Shown here: in pieces, positions 1 to 10,530 of the stretch
How positions within the stretch are numbered: position 1 is the stretch's first letter
Layout: each line of letters opens with the position of its first letter
Source: Ceraceosorus guamensis
Taxonomy: Eukaryota; Basidiomycota; Exobasidiomycetes; Ceraceosorales; Ceraceosoraceae
Length of the DNA: 40,566 nucleotides
Reading direction: 5' to 3'
Assembly: GCF_003144195.1 (NCBI RefSeq)
Contig: NW_020290049.1
Location: forward strand, 83,209-123,774
Notes under the pieces: model-generated
What the model saw: the letters and a program-made list of their open reading frames with translations, nothing else
Database searches by the model: none
Told to the model about the DNA's origin: nothing
Made by a program: the position numbers and the translations under genes

Positions 1-20
1 ATTCTGACTGCATGAACTAT

Positions 21-104
21 GTGTGAGAGACATTCTTGAATGTGTGAGAGACATTGTAGAATGTCTGAGAGGCAGAGTGGAATGTCTGAGAGACAGAGTG
101 GTGC
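21..104. repeat. 21-bp tandem repeat, four copies
   Basis: Four consecutive 21-bp units start at 21, 42, 63 and 84. Each begins GTGTGAGAGACA or the variant GTCTGAGAG. The first two units resemble each other most, as do the last two, so the array probably grew by stepwise duplication. It lies in non-coding sequence. Confidence 0.8.
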
Positions 105-1629
105 TCGGCGCGCAGTGGTGGATGTGCATGAGTCAGAGTGTGGCGCGCGCGGAGCATAAGGCATGAATTTGGGTACAGGACAGCGTCGCTTCTTTACACC
201 GTCGTTGAGTGGATATTTGCTCGAGAGCCCGTCGTTGGATGGAGATCGAGATGCCACGCGCACGCTCCACGATCACGAAGGCGATACCGGAGTCGAGTAT
301 CTCCATCGTCATTCGCACGCTGATGACAAGCATGTATGCGGCAAACGCCCCCAGACAATAGGCAAAAAAGGCTTCTTTGGCGCCTGACATCGTGTCGAAG
401 CCGGAAGGCCAACGCACACGCGTGGTCTCGAGAATCGGAATATTTGTTGCGCTTGAATGCTACGGGTAAGGTAACGAGGGAAGACGATGGGTGGGCTGAG
501 CCGAAGGCGGAGACGATGGTAGACCTGTGCTGGCGAGAAAGTCGATGAGGATGACGGTCCGGTCGGGAAGAGGAAAGATTCGGTTGTTGGGATGAGTTGT
601 ATGCGCCCCAGGCATCACCCGTTCTCATCTCCCTTGCTGACACGGAGCAGATCATGACAGAGCGCGAGCGAGAGCGACGAGTCGAGAGTCTTTCTCTGCT
701 GAGCAGAAGCTGGTGTATCGGGCCCTCTGACTTGCATAGACGGCAAGCGATCCGTTGCGATTGGCATTCACATTCGAGCTGCATCGACTCGACTCTTGGA
801 CGGCGTCCGGCTTGGTCACGTGAGTTTTGAGTCAAGCGAATGCGCTGCCTGCTTTGACGATCACGTGAAGGGTCCTGGGGCGTCTGACAGGTTGGGCGGG
901 TGCGGCATAAGGCGCGCGCGCGCGCGCACGGGCGCATCACACGCAACTGCGCTGACGGCCCAGGCGCCGTTTGACTCGATGATTAGGCACACGCGATGCG
1001 TGAGAACGCTCGGAGGGTCAGGCACTCACCTCACCACTACCACCACATACACTCTTGATTAACCACTTTGGCGGGGAGCCCGGCTCGAGATGTCAACGAC
1101 GTCCTGCCCTCTCTCACTTTCTTGTCGCTCCATGCGTGGCCGTGCGCAGCGGCTCTGCACCTCGACCGATACTGGCAGGCGCGACAGGCCAGGCAACTCC
1201 GCCCGAAGCTGCGCTGCCGGTTGGACCGACGCTAAGGAGCTCGTGCGTGGCCCATCGCATCTCGCCTCGGCAATGTTTGTTCAGCGCACATCTCCCTCTT
1301 TCGGAGTTCGATGCGTGCCTGGGTGCATGCACGGCTGCTCTAACGGTCAAGGGTCCTCGCATACACCCACGCCTGCTCCCACGCCACACCAACATGACGC
1401 GCCTCACCACGCCATGCGACGCAATGCACCGCACCGCGCCGCAACGCCACGGCCACTGCCAACGCCACGAGCTTGGATCAACATCAACCTCTCCGCTTCA
1501 CCAGTCGTAGATGATCGTTGGGTGTGAGACACGAGCGACTATCTACACCAACTCCAATATGTTTCGCGCTCGAGGTCGACTGTATGCGGGCGAGCAGAGA
1601 GAAGAAGCTTAGACCCAAGTCTATTTCAA
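105..1629. other. Intergenic sequence, no gene supported
   Basis: Several frames are open for 60-250 codons on both strands, but they overlap each other, have no paired splice sites and show no domain or composition suggesting protein. They are best explained by GC-rich sequence with few stops. A CG dinucleotide run lies at 912-927. From about 1630 the plus strand becomes C/T-rich and forms the leader of the next gene. Confidence 0.5.
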
Positions 1630-1826
1630 GGCGCTCCTCCTTCCACTCGCCTCTCCGTCTCGACCGCCATCCCTCACTTCTCGCCTTTCCTTCTCCCACG
1701 CACTCATCTACCCTTCGTCGCCTTCCCACCTTCACCTCGCACCCTACAGTCCCTTCAACCAACTTCAACATCGCTCACCTTCAGTTGACTCTCGCTAAGC
1801 TCACAGAGCCAGCACTCCAGCCAAAG
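1630..1826 (+). promoter_or_regulatory. Pyrimidine-rich leader of the 1827 gene
   Basis: The stretch is rich in CTC, TCC and CTTC words and contains no ATG in frame with the gene. C/T-rich leaders just before start codons are usual at fungal transcription starts. Similar leaders precede the genes at 6248, 10531, 22992, 25061 and 34112. No clear TATA box is seen. Confidence 0.45.
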
Positions 1827-2924
1827 ATGACAGACGCATCCGACCTCTCTTTGCCTTCGCTGTTCTCTCCACAGAGCCAGTACGATATCAGCGACATCAC
1901 ACCTGACAGTCCGCTGGCCACGATGAGACACAGGCGTAGACGCTCATGCGACGTTCCAGCGCTCCTTCAGCTTGCACCAAGTCCATTCCATGATGAGTTA
2001 CAGGTCAAGGCCAGAATGCAAGCCCCGATCAGTCCCCCAGTCACGGCTATGACGCAGCCGGAGGTGCAACAGCGCAAATTGTCCGGCACACGCGACCACA
2101 AAGCCGATGGACTCGCTATTGCTGCACCCTTCGATCGGGAGTACGTTCGACTGCTCCAGAAGGTCGAAGAGCTGTCCAAGACCCTAGCGAACGAAAGACA
2201 GGCCCGACATGAGACAGAGGATGCACAAATTGCTACGCAGTTGCAGCTGCAAAAGTCCGAGAAGGACTTCGAGAGGATCAAAAGCCTCTTGGCCGTGGCA
2301 GAAGAGAATGCCGACGAGCTGCAGCGACAGCTTGACGAAGAGAAGCACAAGAGCCGGGGCGCGGAGGAAGCTCGCCGAGCTAAATGCGCTGAAGCTGCCA
2401 AGAGCGATGGGGAGTTGAAGCAGCTCAGGGTCGACCATCGCGACATGCAGATCGCGGACGACAAGCGCCTCAAAAGTGAGAAGGATGCTCATGAAAAGAC
2501 TCGCCGCCAACGAGACGAGGCGAAAAAGCAGCTGGCCGACGTCCAGCGGGAGTGCAGCCAGCTCAAGGAGCAGCACAAACGCGGACAGGGACAGCTGCGG
2601 GAGGCTGAGGCAAAGTCTGTAAAGGATAGCAAGGACTTGCAAGATTGCAAGACCAAGCTGTCCAGGACGGAGGATGCACTTTGCGAAGCGCGCAAGAGTG
2701 CTAAAATTCAGCCGGAGGTGCGCGCGGCTCTCGTAGGCACTGCCGTCAACAGGGCACGCGTTCTGAAAGCGCGCAAATCCGAGCCCTGCAAGAGCACGCA
2801 AAAGGAATTCCCTGAGCTTCAACAGGATCCCATCGCTCTGCGTAAGACTTCGAAGGTATCGGAATCACGTAGGAGCTGCGAGGCAGGCGAGCGTCCTGTT
2901 AGATCGACGGGCGCGCGAGTCTGA
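1827..2924 (+). CDS. Coiled-coil protein, unknown function
   Basis: The frame from the ATG at 1827 encodes 365 residues. Residues 1-100 are Ser/Pro-rich, with the acidic-serine patch DISDITPDSP and a basic RHRRRRS cluster. Residues about 110-305 are a long Glu/Lys/Gln-rich coiled coil containing EELSKTLANE, DELQRQLDEE and QLREAEAKS, with almost no helix breakers. The tail is basic. This start was chosen because the sequence before it is a C/T-rich leader. The 3' end is uncertain: a possible 31-nt intron at 2856-2886 would move the stop to 2952 and give a tail ending ASLEPR, and further exons downstream cannot be excluded. The next gene (4125-5143) lies on the opposite strand, tail to tail. 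No named family is recognised. It resembles the other coiled-coil genes here in layout rather than in exact sequence. Confidence 0.72.
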   Translation: MTDASDLSLPSLFSPQSQYDISDITPDSPLATMRHRRRRSCDVPALLQLAPSPFHDELQVKARMQAPISPPVTAMTQPEVQQRKLSGTRDHKADGLAIAAPFDREYVRLLQKVEELSKTLANERQARHETEDAQIATQLQLQKSEKDFERIKSLLAVAEENADELQRQLDEEKHKSRGAEEARRAKCAEAAKSDGELKQLRVDHRDMQIADDKRLKSEKDAHEKTRRQRDEAKKQLADVQRECSQLKEQHKRGQGQLREAEAKSVKDSKDLQDCKTKLSRTEDALCEARKSAKIQPEVRAALVGTAVNRARVLKARKSEPCKSTQKEFPELQQDPIALRKTSKVSESRRSCEAGERPVRSTGARV

Positions 2925-4124
2925 GAGCACCGCATCGCTTGAGCCAAGGTAGTCGAGCTTCGCCTTCGAAGAGGTTAGTAGCATCGGTAGACACACTGCT
3001 GTTCTATGCGTGCTCGCTAACGCTGGCACTTTACGATCTTGTGTCGAATCTCCATCGGCATCGCACAGTACCAGCAAACTCCTGAGCGCGGAGCACGTCA
3101 GTCTCGCATTTATTCTCGACGCTGCAAGAGCACCAAGCAAAACCTCGTCGTGCCCACGACCAGGAACACGAAGCCGATATGCCCCTTCCTTTCGATCGTT
3201 GGAGCATACACGATCTAAGCCGAAGGCCCTCCATCCTCCGTCAGCGAAGTTGTCAATGAGCCAGCCCCGACTCCGTGATGGCACGCACGCCTGCGGTCTT
3301 CCAATGCCCCCTCCTCCATCAATCTTTCTCGAGTCCGAAAATGTCCCCAAAATGTCCCCATCTCCTCTCCTTGCACACTTAATCTTCATCACGTGCCAGC
3401 TGTGCCGTGTCACTTTTGTTCTTGCACTCGTGACTGCGTCGATCCTCGTCCAGCCATTCACAATTTCATATTGCTCTCCGGTCGCTTCAATCATTGGCTT
3501 GACTATTGCAGTGAGCCTGCCATCATTTTGCCCTTTTCTACCGCGATGTAGATGCACACGGGTCATGCTCGAGCACCACGAAGAGGATCAAAAGGTTGGT
3601 CCATCGGTCGTCTGGTGTAGCAGTAGTTTGGATGACGTAGCAGCTACTCGAAAGCGCGGCAGCCGGCGTTCCCTCGATGACGTACTCGCGATACGAGGGC
3701 ACAACGGCTCAAGCTGCCGACCTGTGAGCCATTTTTGAGAGAACGAGCAGGGCAAGAAGAGCAAAAGGTCACTGTGGTCATGGCAGTCGATGCGCGTGCT
3801 TGACCTTCTCATCAACGGCCTTACTATACTGTTTCCTCGCTCTGCATCCCTGACGCTCCACACCACGCACGGATCTCTCTAACACGCAGATCACGTGTTG
3901 CACGATATGCGTTGGTTGAACGTAGCTTACAAGCTCTTGAGACGGGTCTTTGATGTTGCTTGCGGGTCGAGAAGACTCCGTCTAGCGGCTCACGCGTTGT
4001 ATAAACGGATCGGGAAAGGGAATTGGTGACGGCGCTTGCCTGAGCGAGGACACGAAGAGAAGCCAATCCCAGGAAAGGGTCGAGTGCGACGTCATACTTT
4101 TGGGGGCCCGATGATTGGTATCTT
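2925..4124. other. Convergent intergenic region
   Basis: The region lies between two convergent genes. A plus-strand frame (3010-3738) is open for about 240 codons and contains a hydrophobic stretch near its middle. A minus-strand frame (2865-3566) is open over nearly the same bases. Neither has a clear start, splice sites or coding-like composition, and at most one could be real. The plus frame could hold extra 3' exons of the 1827 gene through introns with weak signals. I see nothing else. Confidence 0.35.
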
Positions 4125-5143
4125 CTATCGGCGACGTTCTCGGCGCGCGACTTCAGCCCAGACTGCTCTACCCTGAAAGCGAGATGTGTCAAGGTCAGGT
4201 GCTTGCATATCGGCAGTGAACGGGTAGGAGCAGGAAGCGTAGACTCACACGGGCGATGTCGGCTTTCAAGGCCTGCCACGCATGTTGGAGCTGCGCCACT
4301 GCCGACCTGCACGCGTCGGTCTGGAGCAGTAGCAGCGGCAAGACGACGAAGCACACGACAAATTTAGCGATGTCGCTTATGAAAGGCTTGAGAAGGCCGG
4401 GCATTGGAAACCATTGCGAGAGTGTGACGACCCAGAGGCCGGCGAGCAAGGTTGCCTCGACTCTTTGTAGACGTCCCACGATCTCGACAATCTGTTGGCG
4501 AGCAGCGCTCGGTCGCCTCGAAGCATTGCGCAGATTTTCGTTCTTCGCGAACTCGGACGCCACTGCATCGCGCACGATGCTTGCGATGCGATCTTCGCCG
4601 AGTCCGACATGGCTGATTTGGGCTCGCGTCAGCACGCGCGGTTGCTGGTAACCACGTTGGGCGACGGGAGCGGAAGCAGAAGTTGCGGTAGCCTGGAGGC
4701 AAAAGACGATGGAGCAGGCTGTCAGCGCGGCGAAGCTAGCTGCGTGGAAGTGGCGCATCATGTCGCGGCAAGTCTACTGGGTAATGGTCCCTTCATCTAC
4801 TCACGTGAGTGCCGAGACCCCAATAGTCAGGCGGTGGGCTTGCTAGCAAGTCCATCGAGACGGGACGACGCCTGCGCGTTGGAGCTGCACCGGGTATAGG
4901 AGAGTCGCTCAACGAACCTCCACCGACATCGTGCCACGCTGTGGATGGTCGCCCGAGCCTACCAGGCATCTTTGCGTAGGCGGCTGAAGCTGCTCGTGAG
5001 CGTAGCCAGACAAGAAGTGATGCTCCTAAGCAAGGTCATCGAGATCGAGATCAGCCTGCGTGATGCGCGCAAGGAGCATACAGGATGCGGGAGCTGCCAG
5101 TATGAGTCTGAGCGTACTCACAGATCAACCAAGAGTGGAGCAT
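4125..5143 (-). CDS. Predicted secreted or membrane helical protein, four exons
   Basis: The proposed exons on the minus strand are 5143-5122, 5022-4805, 4692-4249 and 4172-4125, joining to 243 residues. All three introns start GTGAGT. The one at 4804-4693 ends in a strong CTGAC branch plus pyrimidine tract, and the last (4248-4173) ends CTTTCAG. The protein begins with a signal-like segment (WLISSLLVWLRS, then an Ala-rich stretch). It continues with a Pro/Arg-rich linker, a helical region (residues about 105-160) and two hydrophobic segments at about 163-175 and 184-203 (FVVCFVVLPLLLL), then a short basic tail. A simpler alternative starts at 4761 inside the third intron, which also yields a signal-like start (FAALTACSIVFCL). 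A C/T-rich leader precedes 5143, which favours the longer model. Function is unknown. It runs tail to tail with the 1827 gene. Confidence 0.5.
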
Positions 5144-6247
5144 GCTGAGTCGCCGCGTACGAGCTGCTCGCAAGCAGAGACGAGAGGTGGGGTGTTGGTG
5201 ATGTGAGAAAGGCAGAGGCGAATTGCTTGTCGAAGTGATGCGCGTCTCGAATGGGTGTGGTGGAGGAAGAGAAGACCGGACGCAACACTCACCCTCACGC
5301 GCAACTCCCACTGACTGGCGACTTGCTGAGTCGAATGCGCGCGAAGCTGCAGGGCTTGACCCTCGCGCGCGTGCCGCGGTGCATCTTGCACTTGCGACAC
5401 CGCGCGCACGCCTGGTGTGTTGACGCAGCGCACCCACGCTCTCGGCTCGTGCCTGATCTGTCCATCTGCTCGCCAGGCTGGCCGTCCCTTGGCTATCGCA
5501 CACGCACGGACACTTGACCCGCAAAGCGCAAAGCTGTAGCTGACCGAGGGCTGTGCAGAATTCAGGAAGCGCCAATCACGTGTTTGTAGACTCAGACTCG
5601 TACGCATGGCCGCGATTCATCAGGAGCAGATCTGTCCCTGAAGCGTCACGAGTTACGATCGAGTCGACACTTGACTGCTCGATCGGCTGCGCATCGGGGC
5701 ATCACCACAGCACGCGCAAATGGTGTCCGCCGCTGCTCCACTCAAACTTGCTCGCCGGCCCTTGTAGGTGAGCACTTTTGCTGTTCAAGCAGTGAGATCC
5801 AACAAATGCGCTTGGACGCCTCGTAGGCCTTGAACGCCGCATCTGGGCATCGGCCTCGCATCGATGCGCGCATGCAATTCGCCAATTCGCACTCAACGGC
5901 TTCGCCGTCCCTGCACGCGTACCGCGCAAGAACCTCGTTGGCAGCGGCTTTGTTCCTCGGACCACCTTCACTCGCTTCTGTTCACAACGAATGAGATGCT
6001 GTATGAGCGCGAATCACGAGCGGACATTCTAGTTCCAGCACTGGACAGCATGCGCTGCTTTGCGAGCTGCTGCGGAGGGCGAGCAGACCGAGAGACTCTT
6101 CTGCTTGATTCGCGATGCGGCTTCGGCTTCGTTCGCCTTCATCATCATCTTGCCCCAACCCCGCTCGCTCCTTACTTTACCTCGCATTATCATCACATAC
6201 AGTCCTACCCTCGCAATTTCAAATCTCTACGATAGATTGCATTGAAG
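5144..6247. other. Divergent intergenic region with leaders
   Basis: The region separates two genes that diverge. Minus-strand sequence just above 5143 and plus-strand sequence at about 6100-6247 are both C/T-rich on their coding sense, as expected for leaders. The open frames in between are short, overlapping and without splice support. No gene is seen. Confidence 0.45.
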
Positions 6248-7576
6248 ATGTCCGACGCGTGCACTACGTACCCCTCCTCATCTGCTAATCTTGCGCATAC
6301 ACCCACGATGAGCATTCCATCCAGCGCTACGCACGCTCCGGCCGCCCCATCCACACCCACATACCGTTGGGCACACCCTTCTCGCAAACCACGTCGATTC
6401 GCAGTCGGAAAGGTGCACATGACTCCCAAGCGCGCAGTATACCAGGTGCACCAGTGGCCTTCACTTTGCAATTGTGCGCTGGAAGATATGCGCGAGCGAA
6501 GCGCCAAGTGGCAAGAGATCTGGAAGCGCGAGAGCGAGGCTGTTCGAGCTTCGCTTCGGCAAGCGCAGGATAGCAGCACTGCGAGCGGTCAGCGACTCGC
6601 TGTTCGTCTCGCTGCAAAGTCGATGGAGCTCTCTAGACAAAAGCGCGAAGCGGAAGAGGCGAAGCAGGCCCACGCAACGGCTTTGAGCGTCGCAGAGCAG
6701 AAGGCCCGAGAAGCTAAAGCTGAGCAAGCTGAGCTCGAGCGCATCGCCAATGACCTCAGAGCGAAACTCAACGAGCAGGAAGAGGCGCGCTTCGTTGAGC
6801 AAGGCATCGCTAACGAGGCTTGCCGCGGCCTCAAATCCGAGAAAGAAGAGCGAAAGCACTTTCAAGGGCAGTGCCGCCTTGCACAGAGGGAGGTGGAGAG
6901 GCTCAAGAAAGTCGTCGTAAGGCTGGAGAGGGAGCGCAAGGTATGCGATAGCAGGCACAGGCAAGTGGTGGAGCGATGCGAGCGCATCATTGCCAGCAAG
7001 GACAAGCAATTGGAAGTCAACGGGCAAGAGTCTTCCACAAAAAGGCGAACCCGATATACGACGGCTTTCGCACAAAACAGCGGTGACGAGCTTGCAAACT
7101 CTTTCTCTGAGAGTCGAGAGGCAGCGCAAGCCTCGCTGAGGAGCATGGAAAGCAATGGGAATTCCGAAGAAGAGTCGCGCGATGAAAATCTCTCTGTGAG
7201 TCTGTCTGCCGTCCACGTGCTCTTGGTGCGTAGTCACTGATCGGACTTGCTCCTCCAAAAGTTCCAGCTGGACGAAATAGCAGACATCGTTGTGCGCTCT
7301 GAAAGTGCAGACGAGACAACTTCGGCTGCATCTTCAGGCGAGAATCTCTCTCGTGGTGGATCTTCGGACCCCTCTGGCACCTCTTCGGCGCACACGAGCG
7401 CATGTAGCGAGACTGGTTCGCATGAGAAGACGCGCATCTCTCTTAAAGAACACGTGACGCTATCTCTTGCACTTCTCAAGACGAGAGGACAGCATCACGG
7501 GCTCAAAAGTTTGGCAGAGCTTCGCATCGGATCGCGCTTGCCCATCCTCTCGCGCCATGGGGTCCTGGTCGAGTAG
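6248..7576 (+). CDS. Coiled-coil protein, two exons
   Basis: Exon 1 is 6248-7195 and exon 2 is 7262-7576. The 66-nt intron starts GTGAGT, ends CCAAAAG and sits between codons, giving 420 residues. Residues 1-75 are Ser/Thr/Pro-rich and basic. Residues about 78-265 form a continuous coiled coil rich in Arg, Glu, Ala and Lys (for example KQAHATALSVAEQKAREAK and VERLKKVVVRLERE). An acidic-serine patch (NSEEESRDENLS) ends exon 1. Exon 2 encodes a Ser-rich acidic segment followed by a more hydrophobic tail without a clear membrane helix. The start is preceded by a C/T-rich leader. The neighbour at 8285-9448 converges on it. No known family is recognised, and localisation cannot be inferred. Confidence 0.85.
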
Positions 7577-8284
7577 AGCCATTACTGCAACTGAGGGGTC
7601 GATGGACAAGAGCATCACTGAAGCCTAAAGACAGAAGTTCCGGCGGCCAAATTTTTCTGGATGGCCGGCATGTCTTCGCCTTGACAATCAAGTCCATCTT
7701 GAAGTCCACAAACAATTATAAAGACCTTTGCATCATCTCAACCCTTTCGAGCAAGCGCACTACTCATGCCATTCTCTAGACTATCCATACAATGCAATGA
7801 GCGCCGCAATATCGAGACGTGATGCCCCTGCCTACCAGTTGTCCTCGTCACAATTTGTAATACAACTCGCAACGCTGCGCAGGCTTGATTGTGAAGGAGC
7901 ACGAGCATCCGAACGTCGGAGAAACGGATCTGGGTACTTGCTGCGTTGCGCGTGCTGTGCAGTGACACATGATCAGACTTCGGTGCCAGCTCTTCAGCTC
8001 GAAGCGGACCAGCATTTCACTCGATCGCATCCTCGTCTGCCGTTATGGGAGCGGGCGCAGCAGTCACAACTCGTCCGGGTCAATTAACATCGGACATTCT
8101 TTCAAAGCAGTCTTGAGAGCGCACAGACTTATTCTTCCTCAAGAGAGATGTCCTCAATCAATTTACGGACAAAAGTGAGCCATGTTGTAAAAGAACAGAT
8201 GCACGGGAAAGTTCTACAAATTTGGGTCTTGAAGCTGAGCCCATGAGGTCATCGTTGTTGGTGCGCTTCGAGGGCATGATTGTC
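7577..8284. other. Convergent intergenic region, nothing seen
   Basis: The region lies between two convergent genes. The open frames are short and overlapping, with no splice pairs or repeats of note. It presumably holds the 3' untranslated parts and terminators of both neighbours, but no specific signal stands out. Confidence 0.45.
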
Positions 8285-9448
8285 CTACTGAAGAAAGCAG
8301 AGATCTCGGTCGATGAAAGACTTGTGCGACTCGAAGATGCCGTGTGTGCCTCGAGCGCTCCTGTCTACTTCATTGAATGGCTGATTACCGCACCATTCCG
8401 CCTCTTTTTTGGAAGAGAGAAGCCATACTGCAGGTAGGAGCATGGCGAACACCTCGTAGCAGAGGAGAATTACCAGCCAGACCACGATGAAAATGCGCAA
8501 AGCACTGAACCTGCGCAACCAGTCTTGGATGTCCGAGAATGCTCTTCGCACCTCCGCTCACCATAGCCCGAGCTGCAGTCTGGCCCGCAAGAGTTTGAAG
8601 CGGAGGTTTTCGCGTAGAAGTTCTGCCATCTCCTGGTCGAGGGCCAATAGCTCCGCTTCTTGACGTGCTCGAATCTGTCGAAGCTCTTCTCGCGCTCTAT
8701 TTACGTGATAGCGCACAAAATTGAGCGCTTGCGCTTCCGTCAGACCAAAGTACTCCTGGGTCTCGGAGAACAATCTATCAAAGTCCTGCACGAGAAGCGT
8801 GGAGTGATCTGGCTTCAGCATTGGCGTCGCGCCCGGAAATTCGACTCAAATCTTGATGACGCCTCACCTCTGGAGCGAAGTTCTCGTCCACTAGGTCCCA
8901 ATCCGGGATGTTCGCGTGTGGATTGCCGTCCATGATGGTAGTGAGATGGTGAAGCGAGGCCCGAGTCACCTTGATGAGGTCTGCTTCAGCTTTCGCTTTC
9001 TCATGAGACAGTCACTCTTGACGAATGGACTGATAGTTCCGGTAATGGCTGCGCATACGCTGTTGGTGGATTGCCTGATAGCTCGGAGAAAGACTGCGCA
9101 TACAGTGTGCAAATTCAGTCCGAGCTCGGAAAGGCGCTCCAAGAGATCCTGCGAACCACTCACGCGACAAGGTGCTGCCTGTATGCGCTCTGCCTGAACC
9201 TGTTCTAGGCTAGACTGTGCAGTGTTGAAAGGCGGTGTTGTAGCCCTGTCCACACATCAGAGATACGCACCTGTCCACTCACGCCTCGTCAAAGATCCGA
9301 GCGGCTTCGAAGCTGCGTACCGCGCCTCAGCTCTCCATCCCAGTCACGAGTGGATCGAGGCTCCGCGCCATCCATCTGGATGCCTCAATGTCGGTACGCT
9401 TAGCATTTGCTTGCCTGTTGGAGGATGTTGTGACCAGACTGCTGACAT
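8285..9448 (-). CDS. Coiled-coil protein with C-terminal membrane segment, six exons
   Basis: The proposed minus-strand exons are 9448-9348, 9312-9283, 9245-9104, 8999-8868, 8812-8562 and 8510-8285. The joined length is 882 nt, 293 residues, and the frame is kept across every junction. Introns are 35, 37, 104, 55 and 51 nt. Residues about 92-115 and 160-215 are helical and charged (REELRQIRARQEAELLALDQ). The final exon places a strong hydrophobic helix at about 222-247 (IFIVVWLVILLCYEVF), then a polar tail. This suggests a tail-proximal membrane anchor with the coil facing one side. The last three exons are the best supported. The first two rest on very short introns, one with a weak GTGACT donor, so translation might instead begin at 8933, giving 180 residues. 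No family is recognised. The anchor-plus-coil layout recurs in the 19420 gene. Confidence 0.6.
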
Positions 9449-10329
9449 GCGAGGAGGAGCTTAGAGATGGTGTGAGGTCGGATCAGTCGAAGAGAGGTCA
9501 TCTCGATCAAGTGCTCGCTTCAATCACGAATCAAGAGTCTGGCGCGCCACAAGTCAGTGACTGCTGGGCTGCTTCCGCAGTACGCACGCACCTGATCCAG
9601 TTCGATTCATCCGCCCATCATTTCTCGCACGAAAAGAAATTCGCCGCACGATGGGCAATTTAGTCGCCGGCCGAGCGTGCGAGGTGCGCGCCTCGTCTGC
9701 CGTGCCGCCTGTGTGAGGTGCGCGCCCGTAAGCGCTGACGCTCGTGACTGATGCCGGCGGCGCTCAACGGCCCCAACGGCTTCGCGCAGACATGGACTGC
9801 CCGTGACAGCTTGGCAGATGCCTGGAGATCGCATCTCCTCACCCTCCTGCTCGCACAGCTGAGCGCATACATGCTACCCCGAGCTTACTACCGGCTGTAT
9901 GCTCTCATCTGTTCAGCTTCCGACTGTCGAGAAGATGGATTTGGTCACTGGAGCGCACACACGGTCGCAGAGCAGCACTGCTGTATCGCGCAAGAGCGCT
10001 GGTCGGCCAGCCCACCAGTCGCGCTGAGCAACATTCCACCCGCAGAGGTAGCTTCGTCAACTCAGCAGACTCTCACGGGATCCCAGCAGCGACTCTGCCC
10101 GCCACAAGGGTAAGACCGATCGTCACTCGAGTCCGCCTTCGAGGCGAGCCGAAGCGCTCGGAATTCTGCATGCGCAGCGCGGCCCAGCTCCAACGGCTTC
10201 ATGCACCTGCATTGCTCACCTGCCAACAACGCGCTACCGCCACACATTCCTCAGATCGCCCGAAAATACAAGTTAGCTAGGCATACATGCGAGAGACAGC
10301 TGTCTCGTATGAAGCTACAAGTAGCCTCC
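9449..10329. other. Divergent intergenic region
   Basis: The region lies between the divergent genes starting at 9448 and 10531. Frames on both strands are open for 70-120 codons but lack starts, splice sites and coding-like composition. The plus strand turns C/T-rich from about 10330, marking the next leader. No repeat or gene is seen. Confidence 0.4.
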
Positions 10330-10530
10330 CCTGGACTTGCAATTTTTCGCTCCCTACTCTCATCTCTTCACTCGCCTTCCCTGTCCCTCGCCGCATCTTA
10401 CCTCAGCTCTTCTGTGGGGATCCCATCCCTCCTTAGCCATCAAACTCCCCGCACTCGCCTACGTCACTACTTTCTTCTTTCGACATACACGCTATCGTGC
10501 CCCCCTCTTCTCACCCATCGCAAGCCCGAC
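10330..10530 (+). promoter_or_regulatory. Pyrimidine-rich leader of the 10531 gene
   Basis: A 200-base run dominated by CTC, TCC and CCTT words directly precedes the ATG at 10531. The frame upstream of that ATG is open but has this low-complexity composition, so I read it as an untranslated leader and not as extra protein. Confidence 0.45.

Noticed and set aside
194-946. Long minus-strand open frame of about 250 codons
   Set aside because: The text is Arg/Ser/Cys-rich without any helix or domain pattern, it has no leader or splice support, and all other frames here are also unusually open. It fits GC-rich non-coding sequence.
2865-3738. Overlapping long frames on both strands (plus 3010-3738, minus 2865-3566)
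   Set aside because: Both are open for over 230 codons in the same DNA, so at least one is chance. Neither has a clear start or splice pair. The hydrophobic stretch in the plus frame is suggestive but not enough.
9607-9663. CPSCG zinc-ribbon-like text on the minus strand
   Set aside because: The surrounding frame looks random, there is no second Cys pair, and no splice sites support an exon.
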